A DNA stretch of 64,000 bases from an uncultured Acidobacteriia bacterium (GTDB lineage Bacteria > Acidobacteriota > Terriglobia > Bryobacterales > Bryobacteraceae): positions 41,806 to 105,805 of the forward strand of contig CAIQWJ010000065.1 of the NCBI GenBank assembly GCA_903875575.1, written 5' to 3'. Below, one piece after another: positions 54,652-63,835 of this stretch. Below the pieces are notes generated by a model. The model was not told where the DNA came from, ran no database searches, and saw nothing but the letters and a program-made list of their open reading frames with translations. Numbering within the stretch: position 1 is the stretch's first letter; each line of letters begins with the position of its first letter. The position numbers were made by a program, and so were the translations under genes.

Positions 54652-56142
54652 GTGCCCGATTCATCTTCCACTATTCCTGATCTATCCCATGCCAGCGCGA
54701 CACTCGAACTGATCGAGTGGTTCGCTGCCGATCACGACAGGCTCCAGCAGCTCACGCCAGCCGACCGCGACCGACTCCACAGGGCGGTTGCCCAGCTCTA
54801 CAATCCCGATAAGAAGGCCCGCCGCGAACTGCTGAAAGCAGCTGAACGCGAACGCTCCGCAAAGAAGACCGAACGCATCGACTCGGTTCTCCAGGAGACC
54901 GGCATCCGCGCCCTGCGCCGTAAGCCTGTCTTCACAACGCCGAACTACTTCCCTCCCCGCGAAGAAGAACAGCCCGAAGCGCGCGACACGGAAGCGCCCG
55001 AGGCCCACCACTGCTACGTCTGCAAGCAGCACTACTCGGTCATCCATCATTTCTACGACCAGATGTGCCCCGCCTGTGCCGAATTTAATTTCGCCAAGCG
55101 AGCTGAACTGGCCGACCTCACCGGCCGCGTCGCTCTGCTCACCGGGGGCCGCGTCAAGATCGGCTATCAGGCCGGCATCAAGCTGCTGCGCGCCGGTGCG
55201 ACGCTCATCGTCACCACCCGCTTCCCGCGCGATTCGGCACGCCGCTATGCGCAGGAGGCAGACTTCGCGGAATGGGGCCATCGCCTCCGCATCTTCGGGC
55301 TCGACCTGCGCCACACCCCCAGCGTGGAAGCCCTCTGCCGTCACCTGCTGGGTACCCTGCCGCGTCTCGACTTCATCGTGAACAACGCGTGCCAGACGGT
55401 GCGCAGGCCGCCGGAGTTTTACGCTCACATGATGGAAGGTGAACGATCCGCCCTCGCGAGTCTGCCGGAGGCAACACACCAACTGCTGGGTGATTACGAA
55501 GAAGTCCGCACCGATGCGCTGGCAGTGCGCGACGGCGTGACACGCGCCGCCGAGTTATCGCAGATCCCGCTGCTGCCGGACGAATTTGAAGATGGCAAAC
55601 ACCTCTTCCCGGAAGGTGCGCTCGATCAGGATCTTCAGCAGATCGATCTTCGCGGCCGCAATTCATGGCGGCTTTTGATGGACGAGGTTCCTACGGTGGA
55701 ACTGCTCGAAGTGCAGCTCATCAACGCCATCGCGCCTTACATTCTGAACGCGCGGCTGAAGCCGTTGATGCTGCGCACGCCGGAGCGCGACAAGCACATC
55801 GTCAATGTATCAGCGGTGGAAGGTCAGTTCTACCGGAAGTCGAAAACCACTCGCCACCCGCACACCAACATGGCGAAAGCGGCTCTCAACATGATGACCC
55901 GCACGGCAGCTGCCGATTATCAGGCCGATGGCATCCACATGAATGCCGTGGATACGGGTTGGGTCACCGATGAAGACCCGGTGGAAATTGCGGCGCGCAA
56001 GACCGCGGATCAGCGGTTTCATCCGCCGCTGGATATTGTCGATGGGGCGGCGCGGATTCTGGATCCCATCATCGCGGGTATCAACACCGGCCAACATATG
56101 TGGGGCCAGTTCCTGAAAGACTATAAGCCTACGGATTGGTAG
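54652..56142 (+). CDS. Short-chain dehydrogenase-like protein with N-terminal zinc ribbon
   Basis: A 496-aa protein. Residues 1-115 are helical and charged. A CxxC...CxxC zinc-binding unit follows (HCYVC at about 121-125, CPAC at about 142-145). From about 158 there is a Rossmann fold of SDR type: VALLTGGRVKIGYQ (TGGxxxIG), FIVNNACQTVRRP, VNVSAVEGQF. At the catalytic Tyr-x3-Lys site the sequence is HTNMAKAAL, so Lys is kept but Tyr is replaced by Thr. About 90 extra residues interrupt the fold (330-400). The substrate and activity are unknown. The GTG start has no strong RBS. Confidence 0.72.
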   Translation: MPDSSSTIPDLSHASATLELIEWFAADHDRLQQLTPADRDRLHRAVAQLYNPDKKARRELLKAAERERSAKKTERIDSVLQETGIRALRRKPVFTTPNYFPPREEEQPEARDTEAPEAHHCYVCKQHYSVIHHFYDQMCPACAEFNFAKRAELADLTGRVALLTGGRVKIGYQAGIKLLRAGATLIVTTRFPRDSARRYAQEADFAEWGHRLRIFGLDLRHTPSVEALCRHLLGTLPRLDFIVNNACQTVRRPPEFYAHMMEGERSALASLPEATHQLLGDYEEVRTDALAVRDGVTRAAELSQIPLLPDEFEDGKHLFPEGALDQDLQQIDLRGRNSWRLLMDEVPTVELLEVQLINAIAPYILNARLKPLMLRTPERDKHIVNVSAVEGQFYRKSKTTRHPHTNMAKAALNMMTRTAAADYQADGIHMNAVDTGWVTDEDPVEIAARKTADQRFHPPLDIVDGAARILDPIIAGINTGQHMWGQFLKDYKPTDW

Positions 56143-56460
56143 ACCGGCGGAATAAATATATATTCACGATGTCAAAGATCCGGCGGGAAGCGGCCTTTGG
56201 CAGGCATTCTCGCGAGCACTCTCAACCGTGAGTAGAACACGATGGTTGCCAGGCCTCCGCATGTTCCGACGCTAAAGCGCTGAAACTACGCCGAATATAA
56301 ACTTCTGGCGGGCGTGACTGCTCAATGACGGGCACGATTAAGCTCGGCCTCGAATCCGATAGCAGCCTCATCACGACGATCCTGCCCCGCATAGTATCCA
56401 CCTATCGGCTGCCGATTACTGCAGGCACGTAGACGGCTTCAGTCGGTATACTCCGAGGTG
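56143..56460. other. Intergenic stretch, mostly empty
   Basis: About 320 bp without a supported gene or RNA. Near its right end TATACT at 56447-56452 is a plausible -10 for the next gene, whose start would then be nearly leaderless. I see nothing else in it. Confidence 0.5.
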
Positions 56461-57093
56461 ATGAAATGCTCCCGCAGACTCTGGACTACCCTTATGCTTC
56501 CGTTCCTCTGTACGCTGACTTTCGCTGGCTCGCAACCGGACGGCTGGCGAAATGTGAACGACGTGACATGGCAGAGGAATTACACCGCTCTGTTGCGCGA
56601 TGGCAGTTGTGTCACCGGGCAAATCGTTTCAAGCGGCGACCAAACGTTGAACCTGAAACCCTGGATAGCTCCGACTGTCATTCTCAAGCGCGACGACATT
56701 CTCCGCCTCACTGATGATCAATCCTCATCCCCGCGCAATACCGTCTACACCGGACGTACCTCGTGGAGCGACCTCAAAGCTGCCGAAGCGAGGGGCACAG
56801 AATACCTCAACGTCACTATGAGAGACGGCAAAGAGCGAAAGTTGAGAACGCCAAAGATCTATGACGATGCCATAATGATCGGGACCGAGACCTTTCTCAA
56901 GGCCGAGATTCAATGGGTCTCATACGTCCGATTCCGGCCCCTGACCACTGATGAAGAGAACCTTCACCGCAGAAGCGGCGATTTCCTTGCGCCCCGCCTG
57001 TGGTTTGGTGCTCTCTTCCTTGGCAAGATCAGCGTTCCCATGTACAACTCCGACCGGATGGAAGACAACACTCCAGCCTCCTGCCACAAATAG
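56461..57093 (+). CDS. Exported protein of unknown function
   Basis: A 210-aa protein with a signal peptide (LWTTLMLPFLCTLTFAGS). The mature part has two beta-rich stretches of similar plan: YTALLRDGSCVTGQIVSSGD and LNVTMRDGKERKLRTPKIYD, suggesting Sm-like or small barrel repeats, but this is only a resemblance. I do not recognise a family. GTG at 56458 is an alternative start. It is convergent with the efflux operon. Confidence 0.65.
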   Translation: MKCSRRLWTTLMLPFLCTLTFAGSQPDGWRNVNDVTWQRNYTALLRDGSCVTGQIVSSGDQTLNLKPWIAPTVILKRDDILRLTDDQSSSPRNTVYTGRTSWSDLKAAEARGTEYLNVTMRDGKERKLRTPKIYDDAIMIGTETFLKAEIQWVSYVRFRPLTTDEENLHRRSGDFLAPRLWFGALFLGKISVPMYNSDRMEDNTPASCHK

Positions 57094-57099
57094 CCGACT

Positions 57100-60000
57100 C
57101 TATTTGACTTCTATTTTGCGGGCCTCCAGGGTTCTTGCGGTGGCGCGGTCGAGATTGGCTGAGGCCTCGCCAAGATCGGCTTTGGCCCGAGCTTCTCTTG
57201 TCATGGCTGCGATCAGGTCTGTCTGTCGCTGCAGGACCAGAAACACCGTTGAGGTGCCGGCCTGGAATTGGCGTTGCTCGCTGGCGTATTGCTGTTCGGC
57301 GTAACGTCTTGCGTTACTTGAGGCGTCGAGCCGTGCTGTTGCTGTGCTCACACTTTGCAGCGAGTTGCGCACGTCTTGTTCGATGGCCATCTCTACCTGT
57401 CTCCGCACGGCTTCGAGGCGCTTCGTTTCCGATTGCGCTACGGCCGCCTGTGCGATGGCCGTCCGGTTGCGGAGCGGCAGCGACATGGTCACTCCTACTG
57501 TTGCCGAAGTGTAGTGCAGGCTGCCGAGATCGGTCAGCGATTGTCCGTAGCCGCCGAGCAGCGCCGGCGAAATCGCCGCGCCTGCCGGGAGGAAGGCGGA
57601 GAATGCGCCCGATGTTGCCGCGGGTGTCAGGATGCCAGCCAGGCCTACTGTGCTCAGCGTGGCAGTCGCATCCAGTTGCGGCTTGCTTTGTTCGTGCGCG
57701 CGCTTTACGTCGAGTTGGTTGATCGCCAGAGCGATCATATTTTCTTTCAGCTCCGGTCGGGATTCCAGCGCTGACTTTACGGCTTCATCGAGCGTGCGCT
57801 GAGCGGCTTTTTCGTCGGCGAGTCCGTCCGTCACGATGGCCTGATTCCACATTGCGTCATGCCTGTCTGCCAGCATGAGGACCTTGAGCGCGTTCTCCGC
57901 TGCGGTGACCGATTGCTGCGCTGTCAGCATGTTCTGCTGGAATGTCGCAATCTGCGTCTGGGTCTGGACAACGTCGACCGGAGCGAGCAGACCTTGCTCC
58001 ACCTGCCGACGATTGGAAGAGTCCTGCTGTTCCGCCAGGTGCACGGCCTGCGTCTGCACGTCGAGATTGCGAAGCGCGAACTCGAGTTCCCAATAGGTCT
58101 GGATGGTCTGGGTAACAGTCTCGATCAGGTGCTGGCGAAGTTGCTCCACGCTGAGATCGATATTACGACGGGCCACCTGAACGCGATAGCGACTGTCATC
58201 GATATGCAAGCCGCGCCATAAGGGTTGGGTCACGTTCAGATTGAGCGACGTATTGAATTGCGGGTTGACGAAGGTCAGCGAGTTGTCGGTGGTCTGCCTT
58301 GAAGAGAGGAAGTCCAGTTTGTAGCTGCCGCCGTACTCAGGCAGCAGGCCGCTGATGGAGGGATCGGCCTGGTAGGTTTCGTTGGAAACTTTGCCGCTGA
58401 CCGAGCCGCCGAAGATGGACGCCACCGGCGTAATGGCGCGGGTACGTCCTGCTGTGAAGCCGGCCCGCGGATCGAAAGCTCCCTGCGCGCCGGTCAGGTT
58501 GTAGCCGGCTTCGCCGCGGTCGATACGGGCGATGACCAGTGCCTGGTCGTTTGCCAGTACTTTTTCGATCACCTGTTGGAGGGTCAGCGTTGTGGTGCCG
58601 TCGATGCCGATGCGGGCTGGTGTGGCAACGGGGGTAGCGGTCTGCGCGAAGACCGGTGTGGAGACAACCGGAAGGATCAGCGCGAGTACCAGCATGGTGG
58701 CCACGATCGATTCCGCTTTCGGAGTCCGCTTAAAGCGGCCGAAGAAGCCCTTGATTCGGCGCGCCAGTGCGCCTTCCTGAATGTCTTCGAAATACGAGTA
58801 GAAGACAGGTACGGCCAGCAGGGTGAGCAGCAGACAGAGAGACTGTCCGCCAGCGACGAGCACGCCGATGGAGCGGTTGGTACCGGCGCCTGTCCCGTTG
58901 GAAATCACGAGAGGCAACATGCCCGCTACGAGCGCAATGGTGGTCATGAGAATCGGACGGAGTCGGTCGCGATTGCCCTGGATGATGGCTTCATGACGTG
59001 GGATGCCTTCGTCACGCAGGGCGTTCATGTGATCGATCTGGAGAATCGCGTTCTTCTTGACGATGCCGAACAGGAGCAGCAGACCGAGACCTGAGAAGAT
59101 GTTCACGGTCTGACCTGTCACCAGCAGTGACAGGATGCCGAAGGGGATGGCGAGCGGCAGGGTGAGCAGAATCGTGATCGGGTGGATGAACGATTCGAAC
59201 TGGGCGGCAAGCACGATGTACATGAAGATGAACGTGAGGGAAAACGCGATCAGGAAGTAAACGCCGGTGCGCGCGAGTTCCTTCGATGCGCCGGCGGTAC
59301 CGGAGCGATAGCCCGCCTCCATATGCAGATCCGTGGCGGCCTGGTCCAGTTGAGACAGCACGGCGGCCTGCGACGCACCGGGCAGCACGTTACAAGTCAG
59401 GGTCACCTGACGCTGCCGGTTGATGCGATTGACGGAGGAGGGGCCGCCGCCGGTGGTCATGGTCACCAGTTCATTGAGGCCAACGCTGCCGCGTTTAATG
59501 GAGGGTACAGTCAGCCTGGCCAGACCTTCCTGACTGTTACGAAATCCTTCCGAGGCGCGAACGCGCACGTCGAACTGGTCATCGCCCGAGTTGAACGTGG
59601 AGGCGACCTGGCCGGCGACCAGGGTGTTGATGGCATCTTCGATATCGATGACGGAGACGCCAAGATCGGCAGCGCGGGCGCGATCGATTTCGACGCGGAC
59701 TTCGGGCTTCCCGGACCGCAGCGTTGTGTCCGCATCGGCGACGCCCGGCATGGACTTCATCTTTTCGAAGAGTGCGCCGGAGTACTGGGCGAGCTTGTCG
59801 AGGTCGGGCCCCTGAATGAAGAACTGCACTTCAGCGTTGCTCTGGTTACCGCCGATGGCGGAGACGAGTTCCACGCCGACGTGCATATCTTTCGAGTACT
59901 TCTTCAGCATCTCGCGCGTTTTGGTCATGATCTGGAGCTGCGTGTCGGCGCGCTCCTCGGGATCTGACAATTTCACATAGATGCCGGCGGAATTGACGGA

Positions 60001-61818
60001 AGCGTCCTGACCGTTGCCCACGGTTTGGAGCGTATGGCTGACGCCGGCGAACTGGCGGATATCGGCGGCAACTCTGCCGGCCATGGCCGTGGTCTCGGCG
60101 AGAGAAGTGCCTTCGGGCGCACGCACGAGGACGTTGAACTGCGATTCATCGTTCGCGGGGAGGAAGTTCTTGCCGACGAACATGAACAGCGGAACGGAAC
60201 TGAAGACCACCAGGACGCAGATGGCAACCACGGTCTTGCGGTGGGACATGGCCCACTCCAGCATGTTGGTGTAGTGGACGTCGATCCAGTGGAAGATGGG
60301 CGAATCCTTCGACGAATGGTTGTCTTTCCCGTGACCCTTGGGTGGCTTCACGAAGCGCGCGCAAAGCATGGGAGTCAGCGTGAAGGAGACCAGCAGAGAA
60401 ACGGCGATGGCGAACGCGGCGGTGAAGCCGAAGGAGCTCATGAAGCGGCCTACGATGCCTCCCATGAAGCCGACCGGCAGGAAGACGGCCAGCAGAGAGA
60501 GTGTTGTGGCCATGACGGCGAAACCGATTTCGCGGGTGCCCTCGATGGCGGCTTCATAGGGCGCCATGCCCTTCTCTTCAATGCAGCGGTAGATGTTCTC
60601 GATGACGATGATGGCGTCATCGATGACTATTCCAACTATGAGAGTAAGCGCGAGCATCGTAATAGAGTTGAGGCTCAGGCCCATGGCCGACATCAGGGCG
60701 AAGGTGGAAATGATGGAGGTCGGGATCGCGAGCGAGGCGATGAGCGTGGTCCTCCAGTTGGTGAGGAACATCAGGATGATGGCGGAGGCCAGGATGCTGC
60801 CCACGATCAGGTGATGCTGGATGTTTTTGATGGACGCCTTGGTGAAGATCGACTGATCTGCAATCACATTCGTGTGGACGTCTTTCGGGAGCAGCGGGAC
60901 CAGAGCGGCGAGGCGCTCTTTCACGTCGTCCGAAGTGGCGACGGAATTGGCACCGGACTGTTTGGAGACGACCAAGGTGACGGCGGGTGTGCCATCGAGG
61001 CGTGCCGAAGTGTTGGGCTCCTCATAGCTGTCTTCGGCGGTGCCGATATCGGCGACCTTAACGACGTAGCCATTGCGATTGGCGATGGCGATCTGGCTGA
61101 ACTGCGAGGCATCCGTGATGCGGCCACTGGTGCGAACGGTGAGTTCGCGGCTGCCGGACTGGAGGCTGCCGCCGGGGAGTTCGAGGTTTTGCGCGCGCAC
61201 GGCGTTGAAGACGTCGGTAATGGTGAGGTTGAAGGCGCGCAGCTTATCGGGATCCGGCAGAACGTGAATTTCGCGACGGGCTCCGCCGACGATGCGGACC
61301 TGGCCGACGCCTCCGGCGTTTTCGAGCTTCTGCTTGATCAGCTTGTCCGCGATCATAGTGAGATCGCGCAGGGGGCGATTGGCGGAGACGGAGATCTGGA
61401 GGATGGGAGTGGCATCCGGATCGAACTTGATCACGATCGGGGTGCGCGCGGTTCGCGGCAGAGAGTTGGAAACCTGACTGATGTGGTTCTGGACTTCTTC
61501 GGCGGCGACGTCGCCGTTCTTCGAGAGCTCGAACTGGATCAGGACGAGGGACTGGCCTTCGGAGGAAGTGGAGCGCAGTTCGTCGATCTGGCTGATGGTA
61601 TTGACCGAGTCTTCCAGCTTCTTGGTGATTTCCGTTTCGACGGCTTCCGGTGAAGCGCCGGGATCGGAGACCAGGATTTCCACGGTAGGAATGTCGATGC
61701 TGGGGAAGAGGTCAACCCCGAGGCTGAAGTAGGAGAAGATACCGGTCACGACGAGCGACACGATGAGCATGGTCGCGAAGACCGGCCGGCGGATGCAGAG
61801 TCTGGCAAGTGCGTGCAT
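57100..61818 (-). CDS. RND efflux pump fused to TolC-family outer membrane factor
   Basis: A 1572-aa fusion. Residues 1 to about 1030 are an HAE1/AcrB-type RND permease: RPVFATMLIVSLVVTGIF at the start, TM4 GIVIDDAIIVIENIY with the proton-relay Asp pair, NFLPANDESQF, and a full second half to FYSYFEDIQEG. Residues about 1035-1058 (VATMLVLALILPVVSTPVFA) look like a second signal peptide. Residues about 1060-1572 are a TolC-type protein with two helical hairpin repeats (LTLQQVIEKVLANDQALVIA; AEQQYASEQRQFQAGTSTVF). There is no stop or start codon in between. Last gene of a TetR-adaptor-pump operon, 3 bp after the adaptor. Confidence 0.9.
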   Translation of the reverse strand: MHALARLCIRRPVFATMLIVSLVVTGIFSYFSLGVDLFPSIDIPTVEILVSDPGASPEAVETEITKKLEDSVNTISQIDELRSTSSEGQSLVLIQFELSKNGDVAAEEVQNHISQVSNSLPRTARTPIVIKFDPDATPILQISVSANRPLRDLTMIADKLIKQKLENAGGVGQVRIVGGARREIHVLPDPDKLRAFNLTITDVFNAVRAQNLELPGGSLQSGSRELTVRTSGRITDASQFSQIAIANRNGYVVKVADIGTAEDSYEEPNTSARLDGTPAVTLVVSKQSGANSVATSDDVKERLAALVPLLPKDVHTNVIADQSIFTKASIKNIQHHLIVGSILASAIILMFLTNWRTTLIASLAIPTSIISTFALMSAMGLSLNSITMLALTLIVGIVIDDAIIVIENIYRCIEEKGMAPYEAAIEGTREIGFAVMATTLSLLAVFLPVGFMGGIVGRFMSSFGFTAAFAIAVSLLVSFTLTPMLCARFVKPPKGHGKDNHSSKDSPIFHWIDVHYTNMLEWAMSHRKTVVAICVLVVFSSVPLFMFVGKNFLPANDESQFNVLVRAPEGTSLAETTAMAGRVAADIRQFAGVSHTLQTVGNGQDASVNSAGIYVKLSDPEERADTQLQIMTKTREMLKKYSKDMHVGVELVSAIGGNQSNAEVQFFIQGPDLDKLAQYSGALFEKMKSMPGVADADTTLRSGKPEVRVEIDRARAADLGVSVIDIEDAINTLVAGQVASTFNSGDDQFDVRVRASEGFRNSQEGLARLTVPSIKRGSVGLNELVTMTTGGGPSSVNRINRQRQVTLTCNVLPGASQAAVLSQLDQAATDLHMEAGYRSGTAGASKELARTGVYFLIAFSLTFIFMYIVLAAQFESFIHPITILLTLPLAIPFGILSLLVTGQTVNIFSGLGLLLLFGIVKKNAILQIDHMNALRDEGIPRHEAIIQGNRDRLRPILMTTIALVAGMLPLVISNGTGAGTNRSIGVLVAGGQSLCLLLTLLAVPVFYSYFEDIQEGALARRIKGFFGRFKRTPKAESIVATMLVLALILPVVSTPVFAQTATPVATPARIGIDGTTTLTLQQVIEKVLANDQALVIARIDRGEAGYNLTGAQGAFDPRAGFTAGRTRAITPVASIFGGSVSGKVSNETYQADPSISGLLPEYGGSYKLDFLSSRQTTDNSLTFVNPQFNTSLNLNVTQPLWRGLHIDDSRYRVQVARRNIDLSVEQLRQHLIETVTQTIQTYWELEFALRNLDVQTQAVHLAEQQDSSNRRQVEQGLLAPVDVVQTQTQIATFQQNMLTAQQSVTAAENALKVLMLADRHDAMWNQAIVTDGLADEKAAQRTLDEAVKSALESRPELKENMIALAINQLDVKRAHEQSKPQLDATATLSTVGLAGILTPAATSGAFSAFLPAGAAISPALLGGYGQSLTDLGSLHYTSATVGVTMSLPLRNRTAIAQAAVAQSETKRLEAVRRQVEMAIEQDVRNSLQSVSTATARLDASSNARRYAEQQYASEQRQFQAGTSTVFLVLQRQTDLIAAMTREARAKADLGEASANLDRATARTLEARKIEVK

Positions 61819-61821
61819 GAG

Positions 61822-63138
61822 TTACTTCGCTCCCTGGGCTTTGTCCGACGCTGCGCTGACGGGCGCAGCGTTGACAGGCGCGCCATCATAGAGTTCGTTG
61901 AGGTTGGTGGTGGCGACGACTTCACCGTCATTGAGACCGGAGGCAAGGCGGATCTGGTCGCCATCGGTACCGATGACGGCGACGACGCGGAGATGGGCTT
62001 TGCCGTCGCTGATGCTGAAGACCTGATTGGAATCTGTCGTCTTGTCGCGCAGCACTGCGGCTTTGGGAACAAAGATGGCGGCGGCTGTGCCGGGCAACTG
62101 GACGCGGGCGGTGGCGAACATGCCGGGCTTGAGGGCAGCGTCTTTGTTGTCGAAGGCCGCTTCGAGGATGAAGGCGCGGGAGTTGGGGTCCACAGAGGCG
62201 TTGACGGCAATGACGCGGCCGGTGAATTCCCGGTTCGGGAAGGCGGCTACTTTCGCCACGACCCTGTCGCCGACGTGCGCGAGGGAGGCGCGCTGTTCCG
62301 GCGTCTGGAGATCGAGCTTGACGGTGCCGATGCGGACGATGGTGGCGATCTTGTCCTGCAGCGCGACGTATTCGCCGGCGGCGACCGGGCGAGCGGTGAT
62401 GTAGCCATCGAAAGGTGCGCGGATTTTGGTATCGGAGAGGGACTTTTCGGCCTGGGCGACCTGGGCCTTGACGCTCTCTAAAGAGGCGAGCGAAGTGGAG
62501 ACGGCTTCCGAGCTTTGACGGGCGTTGTTCGCCGCCGCTTCGTACTGCTGTTTGGCCGCGTTCACCTGGGCTTCAGCGGTTTCCTGCTGAGTTTTGGCGC
62601 GCTGGAGGGCGCTTTGCGAAACGTCGCCGGTGGTGGAGAGATTGGCGTAGCGCTGGGCGTCGGCTGCGGCCATGCGTGCGTTGGCCTGGGCGGATTCGTA
62701 GTTGGCGCGGGAGGCGGCAACTTCGGGGACCTTGTCCGGATCGAAGGTGCCGGCCGTCCAACCGATGCGGGATCGGGCCTGGCGGACGCTGGCGGTAGCC
62801 TCCTGAAGCTGGGCGCGGGCCTGATCGAGACGGAGTTGGGCGTCCCGAGGGTCGAGTTCGCAGATGATGTCGCCCTTGTTGACGTGGGCGCCGACATCGA
62901 CGGGAGTGTTGAGGACACGGCCGGGGATGACCGGGGCGATCTGCGAACTTTCTTCCGCGATGAAGCTGCCGGTCTGTTCGAAGTCTGCGGCTACCTGTTT
63001 CACGACGGCGGTGGCGGTTTCGACAGTCACGGGCGCGGCAGGGGCAGTCTTTACTTCCGCGGCCTGTTTTGCGCCACAGGCGGCGAGGAGGAGGAGCAGA
63101 GGTATGAGAGCGGTGCGGGTGAGTTTAGCGAAGGACAT
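61822..63138 (-). CDS. Periplasmic adaptor (membrane fusion) lipoprotein of RND pump
   Basis: A 438-aa adaptor. A lipoprotein signal ends in LLLLAAC with C21 as lipidation site. It has lipoyl-like halves (VDVGAHVNKGDIICELDPRD; IRAPFDGYITARPVAAGEYV) around a long coiled-coil hairpin of about 100 residues rich in Ala, Gln, Arg, then barrel and membrane-proximal domains. It would link the inner pump to the outer channel. It overlaps the regulator stop by 1 bp (TAATG). Confidence 0.92.
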   Translation of the reverse strand: MSFAKLTRTALIPLLLLLAACGAKQAAEVKTAPAAPVTVETATAVVKQVAADFEQTGSFIAEESSQIAPVIPGRVLNTPVDVGAHVNKGDIICELDPRDAQLRLDQARAQLQEATASVRQARSRIGWTAGTFDPDKVPEVAASRANYESAQANARMAAADAQRYANLSTTGDVSQSALQRAKTQQETAEAQVNAAKQQYEAAANNARQSSEAVSTSLASLESVKAQVAQAEKSLSDTKIRAPFDGYITARPVAAGEYVALQDKIATIVRIGTVKLDLQTPEQRASLAHVGDRVVAKVAAFPNREFTGRVIAVNASVDPNSRAFILEAAFDNKDAALKPGMFATARVQLPGTAAAIFVPKAAVLRDKTTDSNQVFSISDGKAHLRVVAVIGTDGDQIRLASGLNDGEVVATTNLNELYDGAPVNAAPVSAASDKAQGAK

Positions 63139-63764
63139 TATGATTGGAGACCTTTCATTACGATGCTGAGAAATGCGTCGACGACTGCTTCATCCGACAT
63201 GGGAATGTCGGCGCATTGGTAGAGATATTTTTGGTGCGCGTAGAAGTGGGCGACGCCGGCGATGGCGAAGATGACGGCTTTGGGATCGAGCTGGCGCAGG
63301 GCGCCCTCTTGCTGACGGCGTTCGATGTAGTCGGTCAGCATGGCGCCGATGGGCAGGGCGAATTCGTTGTGCAGCATGATGGCCAGTTCGTGACCTTCGA
63401 GGGCTGCGTGGAGCATAAGCCGCTCAAAGCGGGGGTCTTCGCGCTTGGTGCGGATGATGTTGGAGATCAGGGCGCGGAAGAGGCCTTCGTCGTCATTCAC
63501 ATCCATGAACCGGCGTGTGTCGTCGAACCAGAAGCGGGCTTCGGGGGCGGCGCAGCGGGTATCGAGGATGGCCTTGTAGAGATCCTGCTTGGTGGCGAAG
63601 TGGCGGAAGATGATGGCTTCCGTGACGCCGGCGGCGGCGGCGATCTCTTTGGTGGTGGTGCCAGAGAAGCCTTTTCGGGAGAAAAGGTCGATGGCGACAT
63701 CGAGAAGCTGGTTCCGGCGATCCGCAGCGTGCATGCGGGTGGGAGTCGGCGTCATGCTTTCCAT
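63138..63764 (-). CDS. TetR-family repressor of efflux operon
   Basis: A 208-aa regulator. The HTH spans about residues 24-62 (DLFSRKGFSGTTTKEIAAAA, VTEAIIFRHFATKQDLYKAI); the rest is an all-helical ligand domain. Likely a local repressor of the efflux genes. The start is placed at 63764 (MESMTP), with 63755 possible; the longer reading to 63800 would run through the palindromic operator. Confidence 0.88.
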   Translation of the reverse strand: MESMTPTPTRMHAADRRNQLLDVAIDLFSRKGFSGTTTKEIAAAAGVTEAIIFRHFATKQDLYKAILDTRCAAPEARFWFDDTRRFMDVNDDEGLFRALISNIIRTKREDPRFERLMLHAALEGHELAIMLHNEFALPIGAMLTDYIERRQQEGALRQLDPKAVIFAIAGVAHFYAHQKYLYQCADIPMSDEAVVDAFLSIVMKGLQS

Positions 63765-63770
63765 TGTAAG

Positions 63771-63784
63771 TAAGTAATTACTTA
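63771..63784. promoter_or_regulatory. TetR operator palindrome
   Basis: TAAGTAATTACTTA is a perfect 14-bp palindrome 6 bp upstream of the chosen TetR start. AT-rich short palindromes of this kind are typical TetR operators, and its place suggests autorepression of the whole operon. Confidence 0.72.
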
Positions 63785-63835
63785 TTTGCAAGTTTTGCAT
63801 AGCTCCGCCGTAAGTGCTTCATTTGATGAGTCCGG

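Noticed and set aside
60025..61653. 542-codon open frame antisense to the RND pump
   Set aside because: Asp/Gly/His-rich translation with no motif, wholly inside a clearly coding RND gene on the other strand.
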